Notes under the pieces: generated by a model
Databases searched by the model: none
Seen by the model: only the letters and a program-made list of their open reading frames with translations
Told to the model about the DNA's origin: nothing
Translations under genes and position numbers: made by a program
In this document: positions 50,481-58,835 of the stretch, piece after piece
Numbering within the stretch: position 1 is the stretch's first letter
Layout: each line of letters starts with the position of its first letter
Origin: DASZZZ01 sp036260375
GTDB taxonomy: Bacteria; Actinomycetota; CADDZG01; WHSQ01
Direction: 5' to 3'
Length of the DNA stretch: 64,000 bases
Assembly (NCBI GenBank): GCA_036260375.1
Contig: DASZZZ010000087.1
Coordinates: 1-64,000 of the forward strand

Positions 50481-50675
50481 ATGAAGGGCCCGAAGGACGA
50501 TGCGCTCCTGACGCCCGCAGAGGTTGCTGCGCTCTTCCGGGTCGATCCCAAGACCGTCACCCGGTGGGCGAAGGCGGGCAAGCTGTCGTCGATCCGCACG
50601 CTCGGCGGACATCGCCGCTACCGTGCCGACGAGGTCAAGAAGTTCCTCGAGGGAGCCAACCGCCAGGACGCCTGA
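50481..50675 (+). CDS. bldC: BldC-type MerR-like DNA-binding protein
   Basis: The 64-residue protein is a lone winged-helix of the MerR/BldC kind: LLTPAEVAALFRVDPKTVTR (helix-turn-helix), WAKAGKLSSIRTLGGHRRYR (wing) and a short helix. GGAGG precedes the ATG at the right distance. In Streptomyces BldC controls the timing of development; here only the family can be stated. Confidence 0.92.
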   Translation: MKGPKDDALLTPAEVAALFRVDPKTVTRWAKAGKLSSIRTLGGHRRYRADEVKKFLEGANRQDA

Positions 50676-50700
50676 CCCCGGCGCGGGCCGGCGTGTGTCC

Positions 50701-51528
50701 TCAGGGCAGGTTCTCGATGATCGTGTCGGTGAACGTGCCGTCGGGATAGCCCGTCCCCGAGCCCGTGCGGCTCTTCACGTCGTACGGAAACGTGTAGAGC
50801 ATGACGCCCTTCTTGGTGCCGCCACGAGGCTCCCACTTGCACACCTGCTCGACCTCGGCCAGCGGCGTGAAGTTGTAGTAGTCCTCGTCCGGCTGTGGTG
50901 GCGGGGGCCCCATGCAGCTCACGCCGATGGCGATCTTCTCCGGCGCGCCGATTGCGTCGGCGTAGTCGGCGAAGCTCGACACGGTCGCGTCGAACCCCGG
51001 CCACGGGGTGTAGTCCATCGTCGTGACGAAATCGAGCTCGGCAGCGAACTCACCGAGGAACTGCGGCTGGCTCGACCACGGTTCCCAGATCGGCGCCGTC
51101 ACCAGCGGCGCGCGCCCGAGCGCGTCGGCGAGCGCCGGCCGCAGCGCTTTCGTGACGTCGACGAGCGTCTGGTTCGGCTCCAGGTAGGGCGGCTCGTAGT
51201 CGAGGTCGACCCCGTCGACGTCCCACTCCGCGGCGTTCTGCGCGACGCCGGCGACGAACGCCGCGACGTCGGGCACCTGTCCGAGCTTGACGTCGTTGAT
51301 CGAGAACAGCACCTTGGTGCCGTTGGCGTGCACGTCGCGGATCCAGCTCTGGATGAGCTCGGCGGAGTCGACCTTGCACAGGAACGAGAAGTCGAGATCC
51401 CAGTTCGGGCCGATGCCGACGAACGCGAGCGGCGCGACGTCGACGCCGGGGGGCATCTCGTTCAGCGCCTTCCATGGAGGGCTCGGCTGCTCGCCGATCC
51501 AGTAGTTGACGAAGATCTCGTCGCCCAT
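50701..51528 (-). CDS. Glycoside hydrolase family 18-like protein
   Basis: The 275-residue protein has the GH18 active-site pattern DVDGVDLDYEP with Asp105, Asp108, Asp110 and Glu112 (DxxDxDxE), in a single TIM-barrel-sized chain. No signal peptide is seen, so it may be cytosolic or use another route. It lacks a chitin-binding domain. Substrates could be chitin fragments, peptidoglycan or glycoprotein glycans of the endo-beta-GlcNAc type. Confidence 0.85.
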   Translation of the reverse strand: MGDEIFVNYWIGEQPSPPWKALNEMPPGVDVAPLAFVGIGPNWDLDFSFLCKVDSAELIQSWIRDVHANGTKVLFSINDVKLGQVPDVAAFVAGVAQNAAEWDVDGVDLDYEPPYLEPNQTLVDVTKALRPALADALGRAPLVTAPIWEPWSSQPQFLGEFAAELDFVTTMDYTPWPGFDATVSSFADYADAIGAPEKIAIGVSCMGPPPPQPDEDYYNFTPLAEVEQVCKWEPRGGTKKGVMLYTFPYDVKSRTGSGTGYPDGTFTDTIIENLP

Positions 51529-51639
51529 GTCCGCCTCCCCGTCGTCGGTCCGCCGAGGTCATCGTCTCCGGGCGAGGCGCGCGTGACAAGCGGTTACGGG
51601 AAACGGGGAGGCGCTCCGGAGAGCACGGTGTGCGTCGAG

Positions 51640-51712
51640 TGGCGAGGGGCAGAATCGAACTGCCGACACCGCGATTTTCAGTCGCGTGCTCTGCCAACTG
51701 AGCTACCTCGCC
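51640..51712 (-). tRNA. tRNA-Phe (anticodon GAA)
   Basis: The minus strand folds as a tRNA with acceptor GGCGAGG/CCTCGCC, D-arm GCTCAGTTGGCAGAGC, anticodon stem CGCGA/TCGCG around CTGAAAA, and T-arm GGCAGTTCGATTCTGCC. The anticodon is GAA. CCA is not encoded. Confidence 0.95.
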
Positions 51713-51802
51713 GGGGGCCGCGCTCCGCGCTTCGGGGCCGGCCGCGGCCCCCGAGGATAGCAACCCCCGGTCGCGTCGCGGTCTGTTAGCCTCGCGACGC
51801 GG

Positions 51803-51877
51803 GCCCCAGTGGAGCAGTCAGGAGTGCTCATCTCCCTGTCAAGGAGAAGGTCGCCGGTTCAAGTCCGGTCTGGGGCG
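51803..51877 (+). tRNA. tRNA-Asp (anticodon GTC)
   Basis: Acceptor arms GCCCCAG and CTGGGGC pair. The anticodon stem TCTCC/GGAGA encloses CTGTCAA with anticodon GTC, and the T-arm is CCGGTTCAAGTCCGG. The discriminator base is G, as expected for tRNA-Asp. It is divergent from the tRNA-Phe gene 90 nt away. Confidence 0.94.
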
Positions 51878-51901
51878 CTCCGTCTCGGGTCGCCGCCGTC
51901 G

Positions 51902-52585
51902 TTACGACAGGTGGTAGTGGAACAGCTCCGTCGTCCGCTCCAGCGATAGCGCCGCGTCGCCGTCGGGATCTCCCGCGCGCGGGTTAGGCCACGCGCGCGG
52001 CGCGCCCTCGTAGACGTACAGTTCGACCTCGGATCCGCGCGCCGCGGCGCGCGCGAAAACGGCCTCAGCCCGGCGCGCGAGGGCGTCGTCGGCCGCCGGG
52101 TAGTGCCCCGCGACCGGCACGTCCGGCAGGTCGGCCGCGACGCCCGAATAGAGGACGAGTGCGTCGACTTCGCGCTCTCCGGCGAGCCGCACAGCGAGTT
52201 CCGCGCCGGGCCCGAACCCCACGACCCCCGCGCGCGGGTGCCAGTTGTCGACGAGATGGTCGAGGGCCACGCCGGCGCGCCGCACGGCGTCGTCGGGTGC
52301 GACGCCGTCGGGGAGCCGCGCCGGGTCGGGCGACGGCTCGCCGCCGGCGAGGAGGTCCGGCACCAGCACCGTGAAGCCGTCGTCGTTGAGCGCGTCGGCG
52401 AGCTGCGTGCACCACGGCTCGACGCCGGTCCCGTCGTGCAGGATCACGACGCCGGGGCCGACGCGGTCCGAGTACGCGAGGTAGCCCGTGCCCGCGTCGC
52501 TGCCGCTGCCGAACCGGACGGTCGCGCCGAACGAGCGGTCGACGCGCCCAACCGGCTCGTTGCGCCACTGCAGCGTCGCTCCCAC
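51902..52585 (-). CDS. Dienelactone-hydrolase-like alpha/beta hydrolase without the usual nucleophile
   Basis: The 227-residue protein follows the dienelactone hydrolase plan: GPGVVILHDGTGVEPW near the start, VLVPDLLAGG, and a late His in FHYHLS. The nucleophile elbow, usually G-x-C-x-G, reads VGFGPGAEL, so Cys is replaced by Gly. It may be inactive as a hydrolase or bind a ligand. GTG 52585 is one of several possible starts. Confidence 0.75.
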   Translation of the reverse strand: MGATLQWRNEPVGRVDRSFGATVRFGSGSDAGTGYLAYSDRVGPGVVILHDGTGVEPWCTQLADALNDDGFTVLVPDLLAGGEPSPDPARLPDGVAPDDAVRRAGVALDHLVDNWHPRAGVVGFGPGAELAVRLAGEREVDALVLYSGVAADLPDVPVAGHYPAADDALARRAEAVFARAAARGSEVELYVYEGAPRAWPNPRAGDPDGDAALSLERTTELFHYHLS

Positions 52586-52687
52586 GTCGCGTGTGTACCA
52601 CCGTCTCGGCCTGCGCCGGCCGGTCCGTTCTTGACCGCGACCGGGGCCGTCACGAAGATGAGCCAACCTACGACCGAGGGAGACGCC

Positions 52688-54418
52688 ATGCACGACACCG
52701 GCGCAGAGGTGACGAGCGCCAGGCCCGGCAAGGGCTGCGACGTCGTGATGAAGGGCGGCATCACGAGTGGGGTCGTCTATCCGGCCGCGATCGACGTCGT
52801 CAAGGACGAGTACCGGCTCTGCAACGTCGGCGGGACGTCGGCGGGCGCCATCGCCGCCGCGGCTGCGGCCGCGGCGGAGTACGGGCGGGAGCGGCCGGGC
52901 GGCGGGTTCGACGCGCTCACGGCGCTCTCCGACGAGCTGGCGCAAGACGGCTTCATCCAGACGCTGTTCCACCCCTCGCGCCCCGCGCGTCCGTACCTGC
53001 GCCTCATGCTCTCGCTGCAGCGCGCGAAGAAGACGGGCGATCGCGTACGAGCTGGTCTCACGTGGGCCGGGCGCATGGCGTGGGTGCCGGCCGTCGTCAC
53101 GGCCCTCGTCGTCGCGGTGCTGCTCGCCTACGGCGTCGACCGCTTCGGCGGCGGTCGCGAGCGCGCGACCGTGCTCGCGTGGATCGCGCTGGGCGTCGTA
53201 GTCGCCGCCGCGGTCGTCGTCGCCGCGATCGCCGCGATCGTCGCGCGCGCCGTTCTGCTCGCGCTGCGCCACCTGCCGCGCAACTTCTTCGGGGTGGCGA
53301 CCGGCATGCCGGAGCGAGGTGAATCCGGTCCGGCCCTCACGCCGTGGCTGCACGAGCGGATCCAGGAATGCGCGGGCCGCGAGGGCGACGCGCCGCTGAC
53401 GTTCGCCGACCTCGAGACCGCCGGCGTCAAGCTCCAGATGATGACGACGGACCTCGCCGAGGCCCGTCCCGTCCGGCTCCCGCTCGACGACCCGCCGGAC
53501 GATCTCGACGGCTACGAGGGCTATCTGTACGACCGCGCCGAGCTGGAGCGCCTCTTCCCGCGCCCCGTCGTCGACCACATGGACCGTGTCTCCCAGCCCC
53601 TTCCCGGCGCGCCCGCGGCGTGCGCTCACCTGCGCGTCCTGCCGGGCCCGCAGATGCCGGTGATCGTGGCGACGCGCCTCAGCCTGAGCTTTCCGGGGCT
53701 GTTGTCGGCCGTGCCGCTGTGGACCGTGCGCGACGGGCATCCCGTCAAGCACTGGCTGTCCGACGGCGGCATCGGCAGCAACTTCCCGATCCACCTGTTC
53801 GACTCGTGGCTTCCGACGCGGCCGACGTTCGGGCTCAATTTCGTGCCGGCGCCGCGCGCGGCCGACGTCGCACGAACCGACGGCTCGACCGTTGCCGCGA
53901 CGCGACCGCGCGCCGAAGTGCGCGACAGCATGGTCGCGTTCGTGCGGCAGATCCTCGACACGATGCAGAACTGGCGCGACACGTTGCAGGCGGAGCTGTA
54001 CGGTTTCAACGACCGTGTCTACGACATCCGCCTCGAGGAGGGCGAGGGCGGGCTCAACCTCGGCATGGGACCCGAGGTCGTTCGCAGACTCGTCGACAAG
54101 GGCCGCGACGCCGGCGAGTGGGCGGTGCGGGAGTTCGACTTCGACCAGCACAAGATGTGCCGGTACACGCTCTTCATGCATCTGTTGCAGCAGGCCGTCA
54201 ACGGCGTCGAGGGCCAGCCCCCGAACTTCCGGATCGCGTACTCGAGCGAGGAGTTCAGGCAGCGGCTCGCCGACGCCGGTCTCGGACCCCCGGCGAGGGC
54301 GCAGACCGACCAGCTGCTCGACGCGATGAAGGATTGGGGCCCGGCGGGCTCGGTCGACTTCACGATCGGGTCGCTGCGGCCGCCGCGTCCGGTGATGCGC
54401 GTCACGCCGGACGTGTGA
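52688..54418 (+). CDS. Patatin-like phospholipase with an internal membrane hairpin
   Basis: The 576-residue protein has the patatin lipase motif NVGGTSAGAIAA (Ser51) and the partner Asp in HWLSDGGIGSNFP, forming a Ser/Asp dyad. MKGGITSGVVYP supplies the Gly-rich oxyanion loop. Two hydrophobic segments near residues 125-195 (WVPAVVTALVVAVLLAYGV and a second) are inserted between the motifs, which should anchor it in the membrane. GAGGGAG precedes ATG 52688. Confidence 0.85.
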   Translation: MHDTGAEVTSARPGKGCDVVMKGGITSGVVYPAAIDVVKDEYRLCNVGGTSAGAIAAAAAAAAEYGRERPGGGFDALTALSDELAQDGFIQTLFHPSRPARPYLRLMLSLQRAKKTGDRVRAGLTWAGRMAWVPAVVTALVVAVLLAYGVDRFGGGRERATVLAWIALGVVVAAAVVVAAIAAIVARAVLLALRHLPRNFFGVATGMPERGESGPALTPWLHERIQECAGREGDAPLTFADLETAGVKLQMMTTDLAEARPVRLPLDDPPDDLDGYEGYLYDRAELERLFPRPVVDHMDRVSQPLPGAPAACAHLRVLPGPQMPVIVATRLSLSFPGLLSAVPLWTVRDGHPVKHWLSDGGIGSNFPIHLFDSWLPTRPTFGLNFVPAPRAADVARTDGSTVAATRPRAEVRDSMVAFVRQILDTMQNWRDTLQAELYGFNDRVYDIRLEEGEGGLNLGMGPEVVRRLVDKGRDAGEWAVREFDFDQHKMCRYTLFMHLLQQAVNGVEGQPPNFRIAYSSEEFRQRLADAGLGPPARAQTDQLLDAMKDWGPAGSVDFTIGSLRPPRPVMRVTPDV

Positions 54419-54963
54419 CCGACGTGTGGCATCCGCTCGCATTCGTGGAGCAAGTCGACCGCGGCGACGCGATCAGGATCATGCTCGTGCTCTCGGCGCT
54501 CGCGGCGATCGTGATGGGGCGCGTCGGCCGCGACATGCGGGCGCGCGGCGGCAGGGGCATCGTCGCCCTCGAGCTCGCCCGCGACGTCGACGAGGCACGC
54601 GCGCTGACGGAGCGCTGGGGCGACGAGGGCGTGAGCGCGGCGCGACGGTCGATCGCCGTCGACTTCGCGTTCGTGCCCCTCTACTCGGCGGCGCTGTCGT
54701 TCGCGTGTCTGTACGTCGGCGACGTCGTCGACGCGCGCGGCTGGGGTGCGTGGGCCGCGGCCGGGGACGTCCTGACGTGGGGAGTGCTCGTCGCCGGCGC
54801 GCTCGACCTGCTGGAGAACGTCGCGATGCTGCGAACGCTCGGCTCCGGGCCGACGCCCGCCGGCGTCGCCGTGACGCGCGCGTCGGCGGCGCTCAAGTTC
54901 GGTCTGCTCGCCGTCGCGGCCGCGTACTGCGCCTGCGTGCGCACCGCCGACTGGCTCCTCTGA
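54415..54963 (+). CDS. Four-helix membrane protein coupled to the patatin gene
   Basis: The 182-residue protein starts at a GTG overlapping the patatin stop. Hydrophobic segments are near IRIMLVLSALAAIVMG, FAFVPLYSAALSFACLY, VLTWGVLVAGALDLLENVAM and FGLLAVAAAYCACV. Coupled translation suggests it partners the membrane-anchored patatin. Family not recognised. Confidence 0.75.
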   Translation: MTDVWHPLAFVEQVDRGDAIRIMLVLSALAAIVMGRVGRDMRARGGRGIVALELARDVDEARALTERWGDEGVSAARRSIAVDFAFVPLYSAALSFACLYVGDVVDARGWGAWAAAGDVLTWGVLVAGALDLLENVAMLRTLGSGPTPAGVAVTRASAALKFGLLAVAAAYCACVRTADWLL

Positions 54964-55003
54964 CCGCCGCCACTCCCCGCCTCCCGGCGCGCGAACCCGC
55001 GAT

Positions 55004-55056
55004 CTAGCGGAAGGGCGCAATCCGTCTTGACACTCCGCTAGTACAAGGGCTAAGTA
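55004..55056 (+). promoter_or_regulatory. Promoter with an inverted repeat ahead of the isonitrile operon
   Basis: A consensus -35, TTGACA (55027-55032), is followed after 18 nt by TAAGTA (55051-55056) as a weak -10. The arms CTAGCGGA (55004-55011) and TCCGCTAG (55034-55041) form a perfect 8-bp inverted repeat that brackets the -35, a typical operator position. The isonitrile synthase starts about 50 nt downstream. Confidence 0.55.
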
Positions 55057-55104
55057 GCAGGACGCTCCGGACGACCGCCGGAGCTGGGGGGATTGGGGGT
55101 TCTC

Positions 55105-56271
55105 GTGACGGTCGCGAACCGTTATGGCTACGTGTCTTTCTCGCGTCCGCAGCTGACCGCGGAGCTCGACCGGCTCGTGGAGTCGGCGGCGCGCTGGCGT
55201 CCGGTCGCGGGGCGAACCATCGCTCGCTTCGACCTGCGCGCATGGGCGGCGGAGCGGCGCGCCGGCTTCGACCTGTCGCCGGCCCCCGCGCCCGACCCCG
55301 GCGACCCGACCGCGATCGCCGGCGCGATCGTCGACGTCCTGCTGCTCGACCGCTACCGCCGGGGGCCGGCGGCCAACCTCCTCGACGTGCGCGCCGAAGC
55401 CGAGGCGCTGATCGCGCGGCGCGTCGAGGCGGGCGAGCCGCTCGAGATCGTGATCCCCTCGTTCCCGGGCCGCCCCTCGAACCCGCTGACGCACGTACGC
55501 GCGCAGCCCGACCTCGGCGAAGCCGCCGCGTTCCTCCGCCTGTGGCAGATCTCCGAGCACGTCCGGACGTTCTACGACCCAGGCCTGCGCTTCGTGATCA
55601 GCCTCGACGGACGCGCGTACGCGCCGTTCTACGGCTACACGCCGCAGGTGTTCGAGCCGTACCCGGGCGACCTGCGTCGGATGCTCGACGCGATGGGGGT
55701 CGGCGACGCCGTGCGCCTCGTGGATCTGCAAGCGCTGGTCGACGAGCGCGCCGACGAGTTCCGTGCACTCCACGAGCAGGTCACCGACGAGCTGACCGTG
55801 CAGTGGGCCGATCCCGACTACGCGTTTCGCGACGAGCTCGTCGAGTCGATGAAGCTCGGCGTCAACACCGCCGCCATCCACGCCGCGGCGATCAAGCTCG
55901 TCAAGTACTACGACGCCGCGCAGGACGTCACGACGGCGATCACGCGCATGCGCGAGGCCGTGCACAGCCAGGCGTTCGCGACCGCGTTCGCGTACATGTG
56001 CTTCCTCGTGACGATCAAGCGGATGGAGCTGCTCGCCCGGAAGTTCCCCGGCGCGCTGCGCGGGACGGTGCACCCGAAGCCCGGTCAGTACTCGCCCTAC
56101 CTCGTGCGCGAGACGACGAAGATCGTTCCGTGGCACGGCGTCGCCGTGATGCGCCCGGACGGCGGCGTCGACTGCGTGTACGAGAGCGAGATTTTCGAGG
56201 CGCCCGAACGCTACACGGCCGTGTTCGTCGACGGCGAGTACACGCCCTTCTACTACGAGGAGTCGGTGTGA
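55105..56271 (+). CDS. Isonitrile (isocyanide) synthase, PvcA/DIT1 family
   Basis: The 388-residue protein matches the DIT1/PvcA family: IPSFPGRPSNPLTHVRAQPD, DPGLRFVISLDGRAYAPF and the C-terminal GTVHPKP with IVPWHGVAVM. Such enzymes turn the amino group of Tyr or Trp into an isonitrile using ribulose-5-phosphate. The GTG start has GGGGG upstream. It heads a four-gene operon without the usual Fe/2-oxoglutarate partner (PvcB/IsnB), so the isonitrile amino acid may be kept as a carboxylate for ligation. Confidence 0.84.
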   Translation: MTVANRYGYVSFSRPQLTAELDRLVESAARWRPVAGRTIARFDLRAWAAERRAGFDLSPAPAPDPGDPTAIAGAIVDVLLLDRYRRGPAANLLDVRAEAEALIARRVEAGEPLEIVIPSFPGRPSNPLTHVRAQPDLGEAAAFLRLWQISEHVRTFYDPGLRFVISLDGRAYAPFYGYTPQVFEPYPGDLRRMLDAMGVGDAVRLVDLQALVDERADEFRALHEQVTDELTVQWADPDYAFRDELVESMKLGVNTAAIHAAAIKLVKYYDAAQDVTTAITRMREAVHSQAFATAFAYMCFLVTIKRMELLARKFPGALRGTVHPKPGQYSPYLVRETTKIVPWHGVAVMRPDGGVDCVYESEIFEAPERYTAVFVDGEYTPFYYEESV

Positions 56272-57461
56272 TCCCGGTCGTGGGCAACGCCCTGCGCCCC
56301 GCGGCGACGCTCGCCGACGTCTACGGCGACGCCAAGGTGTTCGTGCCGCGCGCGTCGTTCACGGACTACGGCTGGCTGCCGTCCGACCCCGCCGTGCTCG
56401 ACTTCCTCACCGGCGGCCAGCTCACCGTCGCCGGCGACATGCCCGTCGTGTGTCACGCGTCGGTCGCGACCGACTGGATCGTCGACGTGCTGCTCGGCGC
56501 GGGGTTCGACGTCGCGCCCAACCGTCTCGTCTATCGCGACCGCGACGACTGCGCGACGCTGTTGCGCGGGCTCGGGCGGCGCGCGGGTTCGCTCGTGCTG
56601 CAACACGCGCATCCGCCGAACGAGATCCCGGACGACGCGTACTGGATCGACCGCGCGCTGCTCACGTTCCTGAACAACAAGGGGAACCTCGAGCGGCTCG
56701 TCCCCGAGGAGCTGTGTCCTCGCCGGCGTCTCGTCCCGCTCGACCGCCTCTGCACGGAGCCACGCGGGTTCCCCGTGGTGGTCAAGGCGCCGTCGGAGAT
56801 GTCGAGCGGCGCGGGCTTCGCGGTCGCCATCTGCCACACGCCCGAGGAGCTCGCGGCGGCCGCGACGCGCTTCGCCGCGTGCCGCAACGTCGTCGTGGAG
56901 GACTTCATCGACATCGAGCGCAACTTGTGCGTGCAGTACGTCGTGTCGCACGACGGGCTCGTGTCGTACCTCGGCGCCGCCGAGCAGGTCGTCGACGACG
57001 ACGGCAACTATCTCGGCAACTGGCTCGAGCGCGCCGCCGCGCCGCCGTCCGTCGTGGCGGCCGGGTCCGGCGTCGTGCAGGCCGCGGCCGACCTCGGCTA
57101 CCGCGGCATCGCCGGGCTCGACATCGTCGTCGCGCGCGACGGCGCGGTGCTCGTGATCGACCTCAACTTCCGTCTCAACGGATCGACCGTGCCGCTCCTG
57201 TTCGCCGACGCGCTCGCGGGCGCGCACGGCGACGACCACGTCGCGCGCTTCCGAGGCTGGCGCGTCGCCGCCGGGCGCTCCGTGCGCGGCGTGGTCGAGA
57301 CGGCGACGGCGACGGGCGACGTCGTGCCGCTGTCGATGTTCGACCCGGCGATGTCCCCGTACGAAGGGGCGCTCGGGCGCGTCGCGGGGATGGTCGTCGG
57401 CGCGTCGCGCGCCGAGGTCGAGGACGCGGAGCGGCGCCTCAGAGAGCTCGGCCTCGAGTGA
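56268..57461 (+). CDS. ATP-grasp ligase of the isonitrile operon
   Basis: The 397-residue protein has an ATP-grasp core: GFPVVVKAPSEMSSGAGFAV, the central VVVEDFIDIERNLCVQYVV, and the metal site VLVIDLNFRLNGSTVPLL. It overlaps the isonitrile synthase stop (GTGA). The likely reaction is amide formation between the isonitrile acid and an amine or amino acid. It is not closely like LysX or RimK by motif. Confidence 0.83.
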   Translation: MIPVVGNALRPAATLADVYGDAKVFVPRASFTDYGWLPSDPAVLDFLTGGQLTVAGDMPVVCHASVATDWIVDVLLGAGFDVAPNRLVYRDRDDCATLLRGLGRRAGSLVLQHAHPPNEIPDDAYWIDRALLTFLNNKGNLERLVPEELCPRRRLVPLDRLCTEPRGFPVVVKAPSEMSSGAGFAVAICHTPEELAAAATRFAACRNVVVEDFIDIERNLCVQYVVSHDGLVSYLGAAEQVVDDDGNYLGNWLERAAAPPSVVAAGSGVVQAAADLGYRGIAGLDIVVARDGAVLVIDLNFRLNGSTVPLLFADALAGAHGDDHVARFRGWRVAAGRSVRGVVETATATGDVVPLSMFDPAMSPYEGALGRVAGMVVGASRAEVEDAERRLRELGLE

Positions 57462-58801
57462 CGCGCCGGTTGCGTGCCCGTGGCGGCTCGTCGTCGGGCG
57501 GACTTCGCGTGGTCGTTCCTCCCGAGGTGCGGCGCAACACCGTGCTGCTGATCCTTGCGCAGACGGCTCTGTTCACGAGCCTCGGCCCGGTGTCGCAGCT
57601 CGGCAGCCTCATCTCGTTCGAGCTGACGGGTGACTCCGCGCTCGCGGGCGTGCCGGGAGCCGTTTTCTACCTCGGCGTCGCCGCGATCACCTATCCCGCG
57701 GCCCGCCTGATGGACCGGATGGGGCGGCGACCGCCGCTCGTGGGCGGCTACTGCATCGCGGCGGCCGGAGCGCTGCTGATATCGCTCGCGGTCGTCAGCG
57801 AGTTGCTGTGGCTCGTGCTGGTCGCGCTCGCGATCTACGCGATCGGCGTCGGGTCGGGCACGCTGACGCGCGCCGCGGTCGTCGACATGTACCCGTCGTC
57901 GGAGCGCGGGCGCGTGCTCGGTCTCGCGGCCGCGGCCGGGCTCGTCGGCGCCGTGCTCGGCCCCGTCGTCGTGTCGTTGGGAAGTCGCGCCGCCGACGCG
58001 TTCGGCGGCGAGCCGCTCGCGGCGCCGTGGCTGTTCCTCGCGGCGTTCTTCGTGCTCGCGGCCGCGGGCGTGGCGCGCGTGCGTCCCGATCCCCGCCACG
58101 TCGCGATGGACCTCGCGCGTTACTACCCGGGTAGCGCGGCCGTCCCCGACGCCGCGGCGCAATCGGACGACGCGCCGTCGGTGCGCGCGGTCCTGTCGAG
58201 CGCGCCGGCGCGCGCCGCGATCGCGGCCGCGGCGTGCAGCCAGGGCGCGATGGCGGTGATCATGTCGACCGCGTCGCTCGTGCTCGTGTTCCACGGCCAC
58301 GGCATCCACACGATCTCGACGCTCACCGCGGCGCACTACGTCGGCATGTACGGGACGTCGCTCGTGTTCGGTCGCTTGGTGGACCGCGTCGGACGCGTGC
58401 CGTTCCTGCTCGCGGGCATCGCGACCGTCGCGCTCAGCTCCATGTTGTTCGTGCTGTCGCTCGACGACGTCGTCCCGACCGCGGCGACGTTCTTCCTGAT
58501 CGGCCTCGGATGGTCGCTGTCGTTCGTGTCCGGCTCGGCGCTGCTCGGCGACGTCGCCCCGGTCGCGGTGCGCGCGCGTGTGTTCGCGGTCAACGACGCG
58601 TCCGTCTACACGAGTGCGGTCGTCGCCGCGCTGCTCGCGGGGCCCGTGCTCGACCTCGTCGGCGAGCGCTACCTCGGCGCGCTCGCGGCGATCGTCGCGC
58701 TGCTGCCGCTCGTCGTGCTCGTGCGCGTGCTGCCGTCGCGGATCGCGGCGCGCGAGCCGGCGGTCGAGGCGCCGGGCGCCGTCGGGGGCCGGGGCTCGTG
58801 A
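57458..58801 (+). CDS. MFS transporter of the isonitrile operon
   Basis: The 447-residue protein has 12 hydrophobic segments, the loop motif RLMDRMGRRPPLVGG and a second, RLVDRVGRVPFLLAG, after the mid-point, as in MFS exporters. Its GTG overlaps the ligase stop. Export of the product or self-protection is the natural role. Confidence 0.86.
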   Translation: MTRRLRARGGSSSGGLRVVVPPEVRRNTVLLILAQTALFTSLGPVSQLGSLISFELTGDSALAGVPGAVFYLGVAAITYPAARLMDRMGRRPPLVGGYCIAAAGALLISLAVVSELLWLVLVALAIYAIGVGSGTLTRAAVVDMYPSSERGRVLGLAAAAGLVGAVLGPVVVSLGSRAADAFGGEPLAAPWLFLAAFFVLAAAGVARVRPDPRHVAMDLARYYPGSAAVPDAAAQSDDAPSVRAVLSSAPARAAIAAAACSQGAMAVIMSTASLVLVFHGHGIHTISTLTAAHYVGMYGTSLVFGRLVDRVGRVPFLLAGIATVALSSMLFVLSLDDVVPTAATFFLIGLGWSLSFVSGSALLGDVAPVAVRARVFAVNDASVYTSAVVAALLAGPVLDLVGERYLGALAAIVALLPLVVLVRVLPSRIAAREPAVEAPGAVGGRGS

Positions 58802-58835
58802 CGCCGATCGGCGCGTCGTGCGCGGACGAGACGTC

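Noticed and set aside
51640..51877. tRNA-based integration site for the acquired blocks
   Set aside because: The two tRNA genes are intact, but no duplicated tRNA 3' end or integrase was seen in the window.
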